Source: Marsupella aquatica (taxonomy: Eukaryota; Marchantiophyta). Taken from it: DNA of 64,000 nt. Where the stretch lies: contig OZ316895.1 in the NCBI GenBank assembly GCA_973895155.1, positions 24,800,001 through 24,864,000 on the forward strand. Reading direction: 5' to 3'. The translations under genes were made by a program, and so were the position numbers. Shown here in pieces: positions 49,574-60,244 of the stretch (positions are counted from its first letter, which is position 1; every line of letters starts with the position of its first letter). The notes under the pieces were generated by a model. It had not been told where the DNA came from. It did not search any database and worked only from the letters and a program-made list of their open reading frames with translations.

Positions 49574-52394
49574 TGTCGTGGTAACTTTGGTGCAAATAGT
49601 ACACCTAAGTTACACGGGTATATTTTGGGTTTGCAACATCTCGACTTAAGATGACAAATAAGACCATAAGTCGGGTACCTATGCTTGTAGCGGGTTGCCG
49701 ATTCATAAAGAAACGAGGAACGAGAGGAGGAGGCAACAACTCTAAGGCAAGAAAGCAACAATGGACGGAGTGCACGGGGCGCCAGTTGGATTTCCAAATC
49801 ACGTTGAATTTCAGTTTCGGGTTATGGAGAAAGTTCATTTTCGGCAATTCATCGTGCATCACTTTGGTGTGCGATTCCTTCGGGAGGTTGAAGAATCCGC
49901 TCAACCTTTGTTCTTACCCACGCTTACATATACACATAAGTGGGTTATATGTTTTTATATTTTAACATAATAGCTAGTTTGGTGATTCATCATGCCTAGT
50001 TACAAAATTTAGGCATCCTATGATGGGTTAGATGACAAAGCACTTCTAAATAAAGTATTGTGGGCTATATGAATAATTTTCATAAACTAGAGTATAGGCC
50101 TACTAGGTGGCTTTACTTTTCCACTAGATTTGTGACATAGCAAAATATATAGGGATACGTGGCATACATGTGTAAAAAGGCCTTGCATGGTTGCATGTCC
50201 ATTTAGAATCAAACACATGGCCAATTAGGTGTCGAAAGGAGGATACGCATGGAAACATGCCCAATAGCATCCAAACACCTTGTTGTTTACATGTTCAAAT
50301 ATTATTGGACCATGTGTACCAAAGGGGTGAGTCATTGCCCCTCCAAAGCACTATAAATAAGAGGCCTGCCCCTTGGGGGTGGCATGGTGAGTTTTCTTTG
50401 TTATTCCAAACTTATGTGCAAGAATAGTGTGGGAAGTATAAGAATTCATAGAATGTGCTTGGAAGCTAGAGTTGTGACATTGTTAGAAAGTTATTAAATA
50501 GTAAAGGTTGTACTATATAGGAAATCGTTATGATATATTTTTCTTAGGGAAATAGTATTCTAACTTTGATCACCTTGGTGAGCACATCAAGTTTGCTTTT
50601 GGAATCACTTGATTTTGGTATAATACTAGAAAGTTATGATGACTTGAAGGTTTAGATTATGCTCAAATAGAACCATATTTTTCTGAGTTTGAATATTGCT
50701 TATAATATTTTCCTAGAATAAGATGCATATTTGAAATTTTTTCCTGGAAATAGACAAGAAGCTATGTCATGCCTAGGAAAAAGTTTCGAGGGTATATCTA
50801 TCTTTAAGTGAGATATATAGTATGGTGACGGTGACAGGGTCTTCGTAGCCTGCAATCTAGATAGGTCCACCATTTTTCTTTGTACCTATTGATGGAGATA
50901 GAGTTTTGACTCGAACCTTTGAGGGATGATAGGATAGTAAGTACTTGGCTTATTTGATATGGTACAAAGGAAATTGACAACCGTAGGTGAATTTCCTATG
51001 TTCAAAAAGCTTGTACTGTGATTCTAAATTACAAGATGGACCTCAATAGAGTTCCTGGGCCTAATTTTAGTATAGATTGTAATGTTCGGGTGATATGTCG
51101 CCAAAAAACTGAGTTTCGAGCCTTCATCATCAGAAACTTTGGGGAGTCGGCATATACCATGATCATTTCATCCCCGATTCCATTCGTTGTTCCCATGACA
51201 ATTGAGAGATTTTGGGTAATGATCGTAGTATTTTATTAGCACATCGTAGCGCATTGTTCTTCCGACAGACAGAAGCCCGGGCTTTCCCGACATCGCCCAC
51301 AAACATCACGACACCGTAGCCATATTGGATGCCGTAGCCAAAGCTGAGGCCGAAGCCGAGGGTGGACCCGATCAGGCCACGGGAGAGCTGACTGGGTCAG
51401 GGGTAGGTAATTTGTCAGAAGACGGACCTACGGCAGTGGCTGCGGAGGAAGCATTGGGGGTGTCCATTGAGGATCAGCCACCATTGCCATGATGGTGGTG
51501 GAGGGCCGCTCCTTATAAGAAGGGCGGACGTGGAGGGAGGAGGCGTGAGTGGGCAGGGCGGGCGCAAATCTCTAAGTTTAGAAATTAGGATCAGGACCAA
51601 GCGGCGGCCCTGACACTTAGATTAGTGGGATTGCGGATCCACTGGTAAGAGCAACACTTGTGCTCCTGCCTCGCTGTACATAGGTAGATTACATTTAGGA
51701 TAGATTAGGCTTACGCTACAAGGAATTAGGCGAATCCACTATCAGGATAAGTACCTGGGCAACGGGGAGTTCAGGGCCTTCTTCTTTAGCAAGTTTTTAG
51801 TGCACCAGTAGGGCAGGGATCAATTAGTAAAAAAAGCTCTCGGTTAGTTATACAGTGACCCTTGTGTATATTCATGTTTCCTCATGCCTAAGAGATGAAT
51901 AGAGTTGGCCTCACGGCTTAGTTTGCAGATCTTGTGTATGAGAAGTACTATTTGTATGGCAAGTGAAAGGTATAACTCAGTCAGAAGGAGTCATGTTGCT
52001 ATTTGTGTGTCGCATTAACTTGTTTGAAGATTGCCCACATCAACCAAGAGAGAAGGAAGTAAGCAAGGTAGTAAGAGTTGGATGTGTCGAGCTGAGAGAG
52101 GTCTTAGCGGCTAACCCAAGCCAGTTGGGGATCATTCCTGCGGTGAAATCCAAACATACCTAAAGAAGATAAGGAGAGGAAGACAAGGGAAGGCATAGAA
52201 TAGGCCGACTATGTATCTCATGACCCGATGAAGGATCTGTCCTGTATATATGTGTGTAAAATGTTAGTAGAAAAGTTAGCAGCATCCCATGCCGCTAAGC
52301 CGCGGAACCGAGAGCTTTGCCGAGAGCGAAACCTATAGGAATTGGCTTGTGCAGGGGGGTTTCTTGGGTTTAGGGAGCCATGGGACGCACCACA
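49574..52394 (+). mobile_element. gypsy 3' LTR, about 2.8 kb
   Basis: The start TGTCGTGGTAAC follows the polypurine tract and the end GCACCACA matches the LTR end of the minus-strand gypsy copy at 11899. The last 390 bp are shared with that copy in inverted orientation. A TATA box is at 50352. Inside, a short acidic open stretch near 51290-51490 has no recognised function. No gene is supported. A 2.8-kb LTR is long but within the range known for gypsy elements; a composite of LTR plus other insertions is not excluded. Confidence 0.6.
50352..50358 (+). promoter_or_regulatory. TATA box of the gypsy LTR
   Basis: TATAAAT in the context CACTATAAATAAGAGGC, within the proposed U3 region. This is a classic plant core-promoter form. 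Confidence 0.5.
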
Positions 52395-52404
52395 GAGGAC
52401 AAGG

Positions 52405-52500
52405 AAGGGAGAGACAGAGGGAGGAGGGAGATAGAGATAGAGAGAGAGGGAGAGGGAGAGATAGAGATAGAGATAGAGAGAGGAGAAGGAGGAGTGGTGA
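52405..52500 (+). repeat. purine-rich (AGAGAT/GGGAGA)n microsatellite
   Basis: Nearly pure A/G on the + strand, just outside the gypsy LTR end. The Arg/Asp-rich frame through it is an effect of the repeat. Confidence 0.85.
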
Positions 52501-53658
52501 GAGGCGGTCCACTAGGGTAACACGTAGCACCAGGCAGATAGTGCCAAAACCTAGAGGCAAGGCTCCACCCTCGGCTGCACCGGAACCAGAAGGCAGTAGG
52601 AGTGCCTCAAAGCAGGATGCCCAGCAATATCAGTTGCATCAGCGACAAGGCGGAGGATCGGGACGTGATAGGCCCCATTCTCAACGGCATTAGGTTGTAG
52701 GTATTTCAGTAGCAAGAGGTCCTCCATGCATTATGTACATATTTTTTGCCATTTTGATTCAGGCCATCCATTTGTGGTGGCACCTCATTCCGGGTTACAA
52801 TATGGAAAATAACATGGTTATAAGTGTATTCTATGTGTGAACTGAACCCTAACAAGGACCCCACCCAGACAGTGCAATGTGTAATTATAGGACGTATGTA
52901 CTCACGTATACATCCTCCTTTATAAGACCTTTAACCACCCTAGTACATCGTTGAGCCCTACATAAGCCAACGTACGTCGCACCACAAGAGCACGATACAT
53001 CGTCCCCTACTACATCAACTTACCCATACATCTCAAAAGAGGTCATAATTTACCGGCCACAGACGACGCTAAAGTAATACGATGTTTAGTGCATGGCACA
53101 TTACGACGTACTAGACGTGGTTAATGTTTCATTACATAGCCTTACATGATGTTTATGGGTAAAGTTAAACACTAGCATTGGGCACATTTTACGTAGTCTG
53201 ACACGTTGTAAAACCATATACCTCCTATTGTACGACGTTAAGAACAATGTGCTGGACATGGTAAAGAGCATCTCCCCAAACATGGTAATTAACGTCGCCT
53301 TTCCTCCGCTGGCAATATATGTCGTGATTAACGTCTTCTAAAAGTCCGTTAATTAGCCGTAAAATGTAGTTGTGTCACTTGCAATATTGGAGCCGGATAG
53401 AGTGTGAAAACTAGCGCCAGGTGCTAACAAAGCTTTAACAGGGACAAGAGTTCAAGTTAAGGGACCACAACATGACAATATTAACCAGATAAAATTCAAA
53501 ATTTAAGAATATTAAAGTTCTGGAACCAGCGCCAAGCGCTAACGAAAAGCGAGATAAAACCAGTGTAATATCCGTTGACTACAGACAAAAAACATAGTAT
53601 CCATTATGAAAAATGACAGTCACTAGAATGTCATGTTACTCTATAAACCATTCGCGTT
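52501..53658. other. no supported gene
   Basis: TACGACGT and ACGTCG words recur between about 53040 and 53330. AGCGCCAGGTGCTAAC (53413) and AGCGCCAAGCGCTAAC (53530) are related and also resemble CAGCGCCAAGCGCTAGC near 59278, so they may be terminal words of a small dispersed element. AGAGCATCTCCCCAAAC at 53264 resembles a DNA-transposon end. Confidence 0.4.
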
Positions 53659-54403
53659 TTGCCTCTCCAGCACAAGTCTAACTTCCCCAAATGTCAAAAT
53701 GGGCTAGCTACACAGGGTAGACTCCTCTACATGAAACTTGAAGACATTTATAAACACCCAATACAAATGTTTACAAGGCATATATGGCTTGCCGTGCGAA
53801 TGACGACGGAAGAAATCCTCACAGGAACAAGTTGGGAAGACACAAATTTGGACAAAGTAAGTGTTTGGGGATCGAAGGTTCTCGTGAGTCCGGATTTTGA
53901 ATTGCTTCGCAAAAGCAATTCCAATACCCACATCCCACTCTCCATCCAGAGTCATAGCTTCTTTTCAAGCCAATCCATTCGTTTATTGTGAGCCAAAGTT
54001 AGATTTGATCGAGGTCTGGAGTTTCTCCCATTCTTGCTACAAAGGCGTACGTTGGGCTCGGCGAAATTGATTTTTTCAGGAAATGCGTTAACTTTACATT
54101 AATTCTCAAGTCGAATGCAACAGGTGCATCTCAAGATGTCGCAGCTATTTGGACCATAGAGACTCCCTGCGCTTCAAGGAACTCTACCTCGGTAGGCGAG
54201 AGGTTGGTCCCTTTCACAACTGGTAAGATATCCGGCACAGGAGGAAGGCGTTCAACACCACAACGCGGGCGGCTCTTGTCACATGTTTTGTTTGGGCAGA
54301 ACCATATGTGAGTAGTGGGTAATACCAAAATTAAACCTGAAATTACTGAAAAAAATTTAAACTTTTTAAGGTATTTAAGCCTGTTGTTGTTGTTAAGTGC
54401 CAA
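53659..54403. other. two short coding-like fragments of unknown origin
   Basis: On + , 53659-53991 reads LYMKLEDIYKHPIQMF and VRMTTEEILTGTSWED with no ATG at its head. On -, 54403-54131 reads WFCPNKTCDKSRPRCG followed by NLSPTEVEFLEAQG. Both look protein-like in composition but neither is recognised. They may be parts of decayed transposons. Confidence 0.3.
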
Positions 54404-54478
54404 GTAAACCTTGTTTTGACTAACTTACTAAAGCTACGGGTATACTTTATAATGGGCTTATGCGTTTATGCATATAAG

Positions 54479-54555
54479 CGTTACGGGTTTACGGGTTTAC
54501 GATGTTACACGTTTACGCCGATACGGGATTACGGCTTACGCCTTACGCGTTTAAG
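54479..54555 (+). repeat. TTTACGG-type degenerate array, left
   Basis: About seven TTACG words occur in 77 bp (GTTACGGGTTTACGGGTTTACG and variants with CTTACGC). The pattern resembles the telomere repeat with AGG replaced by ACG. A sister array is at 57357. Confidence 0.85.
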
Positions 54556-54744
54556 GAAAGTTCACGTTACGGCACTATGGCTAACTTTGCAACGGGCCTT
54601 AGCAACGGAACGGGGTCTTCACGCCTTGATAGGAACAGATCGCAGAGTTCAGGCGCTCACTCCTGTCTACTCCCCACCCCGATTCACTAATTGCTCTCCC
54701 CTTCAAAAGCAACCTTCTCAACACGCAAAATTATTATCGAAGCT

Positions 54745-57153
54745 ATGGCGGACCTGGGCGCTGAGGAGCAGTACCAAGTTGATGCACTGGCAATTCCTAA
54801 AGCGGTGGCAGCTCGCATACTACGAGCGCCTGATAGTTTTGCTAATCTACAGAATTCTTTACAGCACTTAGGATTGGAGCGCTTGCTCAAGATTCCCTAG
54901 AATGTCGAGCTCGATTCCTACTTGCAGGATTTTGTAAAAGGGACTATCATCCCTGTTGAATTCAGACGAACAATTTGAGCTCGTCCTAGCCTGTGGATTG
55001 TTGACCAGATTGCTTACGCCTTTGGCTGCCCATCAGAAGGAGAGGCATTATACTCCAAGAAGAAAGATATCTCCACTCCTTACTTCTCAAGAACTCGAAA
55101 TCTCAAGAATGGTTGGAACTTGTCCCAATGTACTTATCCCAAATTGAGAGTGCTCATGGAATTTCTGGTACCAATTCTTCATCCGGAAAAGCCAACTCTC
55201 TGTCCTGTGGCCTTGGCTAACACTATTGTAGCTGCTCATAGTGGAGCTATAAAAGTAAATTGGGCCGTACTTCTGTTTAATGTAATGAAGGATCAAGTAA
55301 GGAGCTTGGAAGTAGGGAGGACCACTTGCTTACAGAATTATCTCTCTCAGCTCTATTATGCCCATGACTGTTTACATCTTGAGGAAGGGACAGAGAGGGG
55401 GTTACTCTTGATTGACCTGGGTATCGAAGAAGAAATCCCCATGGAAGACACTGTACATGTCACTCCACTAGATTCAAATGATCAGAACGTTGAGGAGAAT
55501 GCTGATGTTCCCATGGAGGATACTTCATTAGAAGTTCCTACACATTCTCCTATGCATAGCACGGAAGTCGTTTGCCATCCAATAAGTAATGAGAATTCCC
55601 CCAGTCGGACCATGGATGCAGATCCACTAGAAGTTGAAGGAGTAAGGAGCATCCATCAACAAGACGATGTTACCACACCAACTGATGCTACTCCTCATGT
55701 GACCACCAGGTCCACTCCTTCGAAAGCAGAGTCAAACCAGCGGCTTATTGATAAATTGACCTCTCTCCTCAGTTGCAGTGATGATGGACTCTATGATGCT
55801 GTTAATGATTTAAGAATGGAAGCTGTCAATTTGAGGTCACCATTTCATGATCAGCTAAGTCCTATCAGGATGACCTCTCCCCCAGGAGAATCAACACCAA
55901 TGGAGTTTGTGATCTGTACTCCTACCACTGTACATCCCCCTCCCCTAGAAACCAGTGAACCTGTTCCAGTGACAGAAAGTATCAGTTGTGTAGCTATTGT
56001 GGATGATTTGCTAGAGCTACTACAGTGTGAACCTCGACAAATAGTATCCATGGTCAGCAACTTGATACAACAGTGCCCCACTGCTAGCATGTCTTACAGT
56101 CCTGATTCCAGTTATGAACCTATGGAAGGACCCACCTACACCCGGCCTCAGTATGAGCACCCTTTTGTTAGGGAGGATCTTCCTAAAGACTCTGATCCAC
56201 CCTCAGATGGTGAAACTTATAGATCTTATGATAATTCTCTTGAGTCATCCCCAAGGCAGGGATTTGAAGATGTTGATACTGCCTTAAGATCCAATCCAAA
56301 CTTAGTAGCAGTTGTCACCTCATCTACTCAGACACCCCGGAATGCCACCATAGAGAGCAGATACCCGAGACATCCAGAGTCCCAAGTGCACAGGTATGTG
56401 GAGACCTGTAAGATAATGCAGGCCAATAGACCACCGGTTAGAGAGTTCTGGAGATACTACTATCTCAAGAAGACCGAGGCCAGTTATATCTTCGACCTCA
56501 GATATTTTGCAACTTCCAGAGTGGAGATGACACAATTTGATGAGTTCTGGACTAACTCTATCTATTTTCAACCCATCCTTGCTGTGATGCTACTTCAAGG
56601 AGATGTGGAGGTGGAGGATCCAGATTTGGTTCTGGCATATTTTGGGAATTTTGCAGCTTATGTTCTAGACTTTGTGATTTCTTTTCTCATGCAGAGTAAG
56701 AAATCTACTTCTCCCCAGAACGCTTACATCCCTCGAGAGCCTAAGGTCATACTTGTTTCAACCAGCACATTAGCTGAGAAACAAAGAATATGAAACAATG
56801 TCACCTCTCAAACTCTGACCAGCTTCAACCGGTACTTCAGAGATGTCAAATGGAGGCTTCGACCTTTCTATTCCAGGATGCTGAACTCTGGTGAATTCCT
56901 ATACCATTATCCCCAAGTATATGCTGTTACTTGTAATAACTATGATGTGATTGGGATGTATAGAGAAGCTCTTCGAATAGACATATGTTATCTAAGGAAG
57001 AGAATGCCCCTGATGTATCCTGAAAGACAACTGAGATGCCTACCCTACTCTCGAGGATCTCCACGCCAGGCTGAGCTGATGGAAGTCACATAGAATCGGA
57101 TTGTCACAGCAATGGAGCTACTCGAGCCAGAAGACATCCGACAACAAGCTTGA
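54745..57153 (+). pseudogene. unknown ~800-codon gene with four in-frame stops, transposon-like
   Basis: One reading frame runs from ATG 54745 (AGCTATGGCGG, a good plant start context, MADLGAEEQYQVD) to TGA 57151-57153 with no frameshift. Four stops interrupt it: TAG 54898, TGA 54976, TGA 56791 and TAG 57091. Each could come from CAG or CGA by one C-to-T change. The longest clean part encodes about 557 residues. Residues of about 50-210 (VKGTIIPVEFRRTI, then YPKLRVLMEFLVPIL, then ALANTIVAAHSGAIKVNWAVLL) loosely recall the 'putative plant transposon protein' domain found in retrotransposon-linked genes. The middle is acidic and Pro/Ser/Thr-rich, probably disordered. The C-terminal 300 residues are Tyr- and Arg-rich (REFWRYYYLKKTEASYIFDL, then RDVKWRLRPFYSRML). 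I cannot assign a function. Confidence 0.6.
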
Positions 57154-57356
57154 AGGAGAGTCCTTTTAGTTAGTCTTTTAAGAATAGTGCATCTTTTCCT
57201 ATTTTTCTAAATGTTTTATAGAGTTTTAAAAGCTATAAAACTTATTTAGTGTATAGTCTGTATCTAGGAGAACCCACTGGCAAAATTTCAGAGTTTTCTG
57301 AGCCAAGAGTAGAAAGTTAGGAATAGTTGAATTTGTTAAGTTTCTAAGTGTATCGC

Positions 57357-57450
57357 AATTACGGTTTACAAGTTACGGATTACGGTTTACGCTTTTACGC
57401 TTTTACGAGTTTACGGTTTTACGCGTTAGATATTTTTACGAGTTTACGGG
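57357..57450 (+). repeat. TTTACGG-type degenerate array, right
   Basis: About ten TTACG words in 94 bp. The segment GGATTACGGTTTACGCTTTT closely resembles GGGATTACGGCTTACGCCTT in the left array. Both arrays have the same orientation and bracket the unknown 800-codon frame. Confidence 0.85.
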
Positions 57451-58471
57451 TTCATACTTAGCCGTTTTCCGATTTTTCACTTACTGATTTGCCGTTTTGA
57501 CTTTTTGAGAGGTATGAAGAGGCATGTCTCTTCGACCTTATGATCTCTCACTATGTAGATTTTTACTATAAGACCCCTCCACCACTAGTGTAGTTTATGG
57601 TAAAGTTATGCATTTTTGCCTCTTCCTTGTTTTAAACCCATTGATCATGAATCTATGAGTTCAAGATCAGGTTTAACAACAGGAGAGTCTTACCTCCTTC
57701 TTGTGTTTTGCACCCCTGTTTATAAACACAGGAAATAAAATCCATTTGTGCAAAATCTTTGGATGTTGTAATGACAGATTCCTCTTTGGTGACTCATTGC
57801 AATTTCCTAAGTTCTTGAAGTTAACTCATTGAGTTTAAGTCTTATTGAAATTGATGGATTTTCTTTCATGTTGCTAAGTACCATCTAAATATTGAAGTAG
57901 TCACTCTTTTAGATCTTGTCTGAGTACCACTTAGAAAGAAAAGACAAGACATGTTGATGGCATTTTAAAAGAGTACTTTAGTAAGCATTTTAGACCTGAA
58001 AAGCAATATGGATTTGAATCCTTAAATCATTTCATTTTGACTTATGTTAAGGAGCAACCTTGGTCAATTCCAGACCCCCTTAGCATACTTTAAGATATTT
58101 TCCCTTGTGTTTTGTTAATCATTTTCTTTTCATTAATTTATGGTTATACAATGCTGAGTTACCATTAAAAACTACTCACCGCTGTGGAAAGATCTTCAAA
58201 ATACCTTAGTAAAGTAATCAAACTTGATTACTATGTGTGGAAAACATTTTAAGTCTATTATTTTTGTTTAAATCTATCAAACCAACCCCATCTTGTTCTT
58301 TACGGGAACGAATACCGAGTCGGAAGACTGTAAAGTGTGCTTTTTGGTTTTCCTTGACAAACTACACCATATCATTTTGGCAATGAGCGTTCCTCTGAAA
58401 ATGCAATGTCCTCTCACAACAATGCCGACAACACCTACTGCCGAATGGAACCCAACTTTCTTCACACGATT
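57451..58471. other. no supported gene
   Basis: AT-rich DNA with only short frames and no recognisable motif. Confidence 0.5.
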
Positions 58472-60244
58472 TCAACACTCATCCCTCTCAGATTTTCCAT
58501 GCAAAGTCCCATTACACTGAGGCCCTACCCCATATTTGGCCGTCCGCCGCAAATGCCAGCTCCCTCTAGGAACGTCCATTTCCAAAGGAGTTGACTCTAT
58601 CGGCAAATGTTGAAGAACAGCCGGAGCACTGAGTGGGGGTTGCGATGATGTTGTTGTCCTTGTGGCTTGAGGGGTGTTTGCAAGGGAATCTCTTTCATTC
58701 GTTGAAGTGTCGCTCCCGCAGAGGTCGACTATGGGATCTATTACATTTGCGGGAAAGGAAGTGAAGGCAGTGTTGTTGAGATTCTTCCGTTTGAACCCTT
58801 GAGTATTTGGCGTAGTGATGAGAATGGTGTCATGCCAATGGGAGTCTTGTGGCGAGACAATCCCAGTTGTGAGTCCCTTCCTCTTGACCAACTTTGTGAC
58901 AATATCTCCATTCAGAGGAGAACTCCTATCCAAATCAAAATCAGCAACGTTGGAAAGAATCATGTTGGTTGCTTCTTCAAATAACTTGGGCAAACCAGAT
59001 TGGTCTGCGGATCGGAATGCTAATTCCCAGATAGTTGGCCCCTTCCCTCTATTGAGTTCTTTTCGATATGCGCTGTAACCCGCAACTTGTGACAGAGCTC
59101 AATTTTGATCAACTTTGCATGCTTCAAAGAGACCCACCATTTTTTTGGTAGCCCATGCTTTCATGGAGGCGTGCCTCGACTCAGACCCGATACAATTTGG
59201 AATGAGCACACCTTCTTCTGCCCTTTTGCTCTGCAATGAAGCCCGTGCAGAAAAAATTTAGTCCTGTTGTATAAGCAGCGCCAAGCGCTAGCAATGAGTA
59301 GGAGATAATAAACAATGTTTTATTGGTACAAGTTTTGATTCCTAAAATGTTTGAAGGTTTTCCGAGTGCAAATTAAAGCAGCGCTTGGGGCTAGTATAAA
59401 CACACTGAGTTTTGACTAATAAACACATAGGTAAAAATTACCACATGAATGAAATTCCCCCGTTGATGCCATCAAACAACCCACCAAGATATCCAACTCT
59501 GCAACATCATCAGCTTGCCTGGGACACAGTTTCCTGCTTGCCACCACAACACAATCTCCCTAGAAACTCGATACGCCGCAACAAACGTTGGAGCATTTCG
59601 CAATTTCTCCCTTAGTCGTCGATGTTCTGGTTGCTTACCCTCCAATACTCCTTCTGTGGAATGTCGATGGAAAGACTGGTAAAAGTGAAATGCATCGAAG
59701 TGTTCACGTTCAGGGTCTAGGTGCCCTCCAAAAAAGACATTGCAAACGGCGATCCATCCAGCCTGAGCATTGTCAGCGATAAAACCTTGAATGACAACCT
59801 CCCGTAACCCATTTTCCTTACAAACCTCAATCATAATTCTCCATGCCTTCTCAAAGGACTTCGTGTCTTCAACTTTTAGTTCACATGTGAAGATTGTACA
59901 AAGAGCTCGGAAGTTGTGATCATAAATGTGTGCATTGAAAGTAAACCAGTCGGTTGTCACTTGCTTCATAACATCAAAACTCACCCAAGCTCCTTCCCCG
60001 GCTCCTTCTAGTCTTCCGTTGGGTTGCATCTGCCGTAGAAGATCTACACCAGATCCATGACCCTTGACTGTCATTTTGAATATGTGAGGCCTATCTGCTA
60101 GACAACCCTGACCCGATAGAAGATACCTTTGGAGGAAAGAAATGTTATTTGACCTTTGCATTTGATCTAAACCCTTCCACCTCACCAGTTGTAGGCCACA
60201 GTCATGTTTAGAAAAGTTTGCGTTGGTGAAACTTGGCCGGAACC
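58472..60244 (-). pseudogene. DDE transposase-like gene, probably Mutator-like, broken
   Basis: On the minus strand an acceptor-like TTTTTGACTCAG precedes an exon beginning FRPSFTNANFSKHDCGLQLV at about 60244. It runs to 59472 through a domain with VTTDWFTFNAHIYDHNFRAL, VVIQGFIADNAQAGWIAVCN and HFDAFHFYQSFHRHS. The spacing of the aspartate in ADNAQAGW and the histidine-rich block recalls MULE-type transposases, but I do not see a clear catalytic glutamate. A separate downstream segment (about 59250-58472) reads EGVLIPNCIGSESRHASMKA, then a TGA at 59101-59099, then NRGKGPTIWELAF, and may be the C-terminus. Between them are about 200 bp with AGCGCCAAGCGCTAGC words. Confidence 0.45.

Noticed and set aside
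52289-52693. 134-codon Arg/Asp/Glu-rich frame
   Set aside because: The RDRDRE composition comes from the purine microsatellite at the gypsy LTR end.
55087-55296. Antisense frame within the unknown 800-codon gene
   Set aside because: The sense frame is far longer and continuous; the antisense frame has no features.
54745-57153. U-to-C RNA editing as a way to remove the in-frame stops
   Set aside because: Known stop-removing U-to-C editing acts in organelles, and this is nuclear transposon-rich DNA. C-to-T decay explains the stops more simply.
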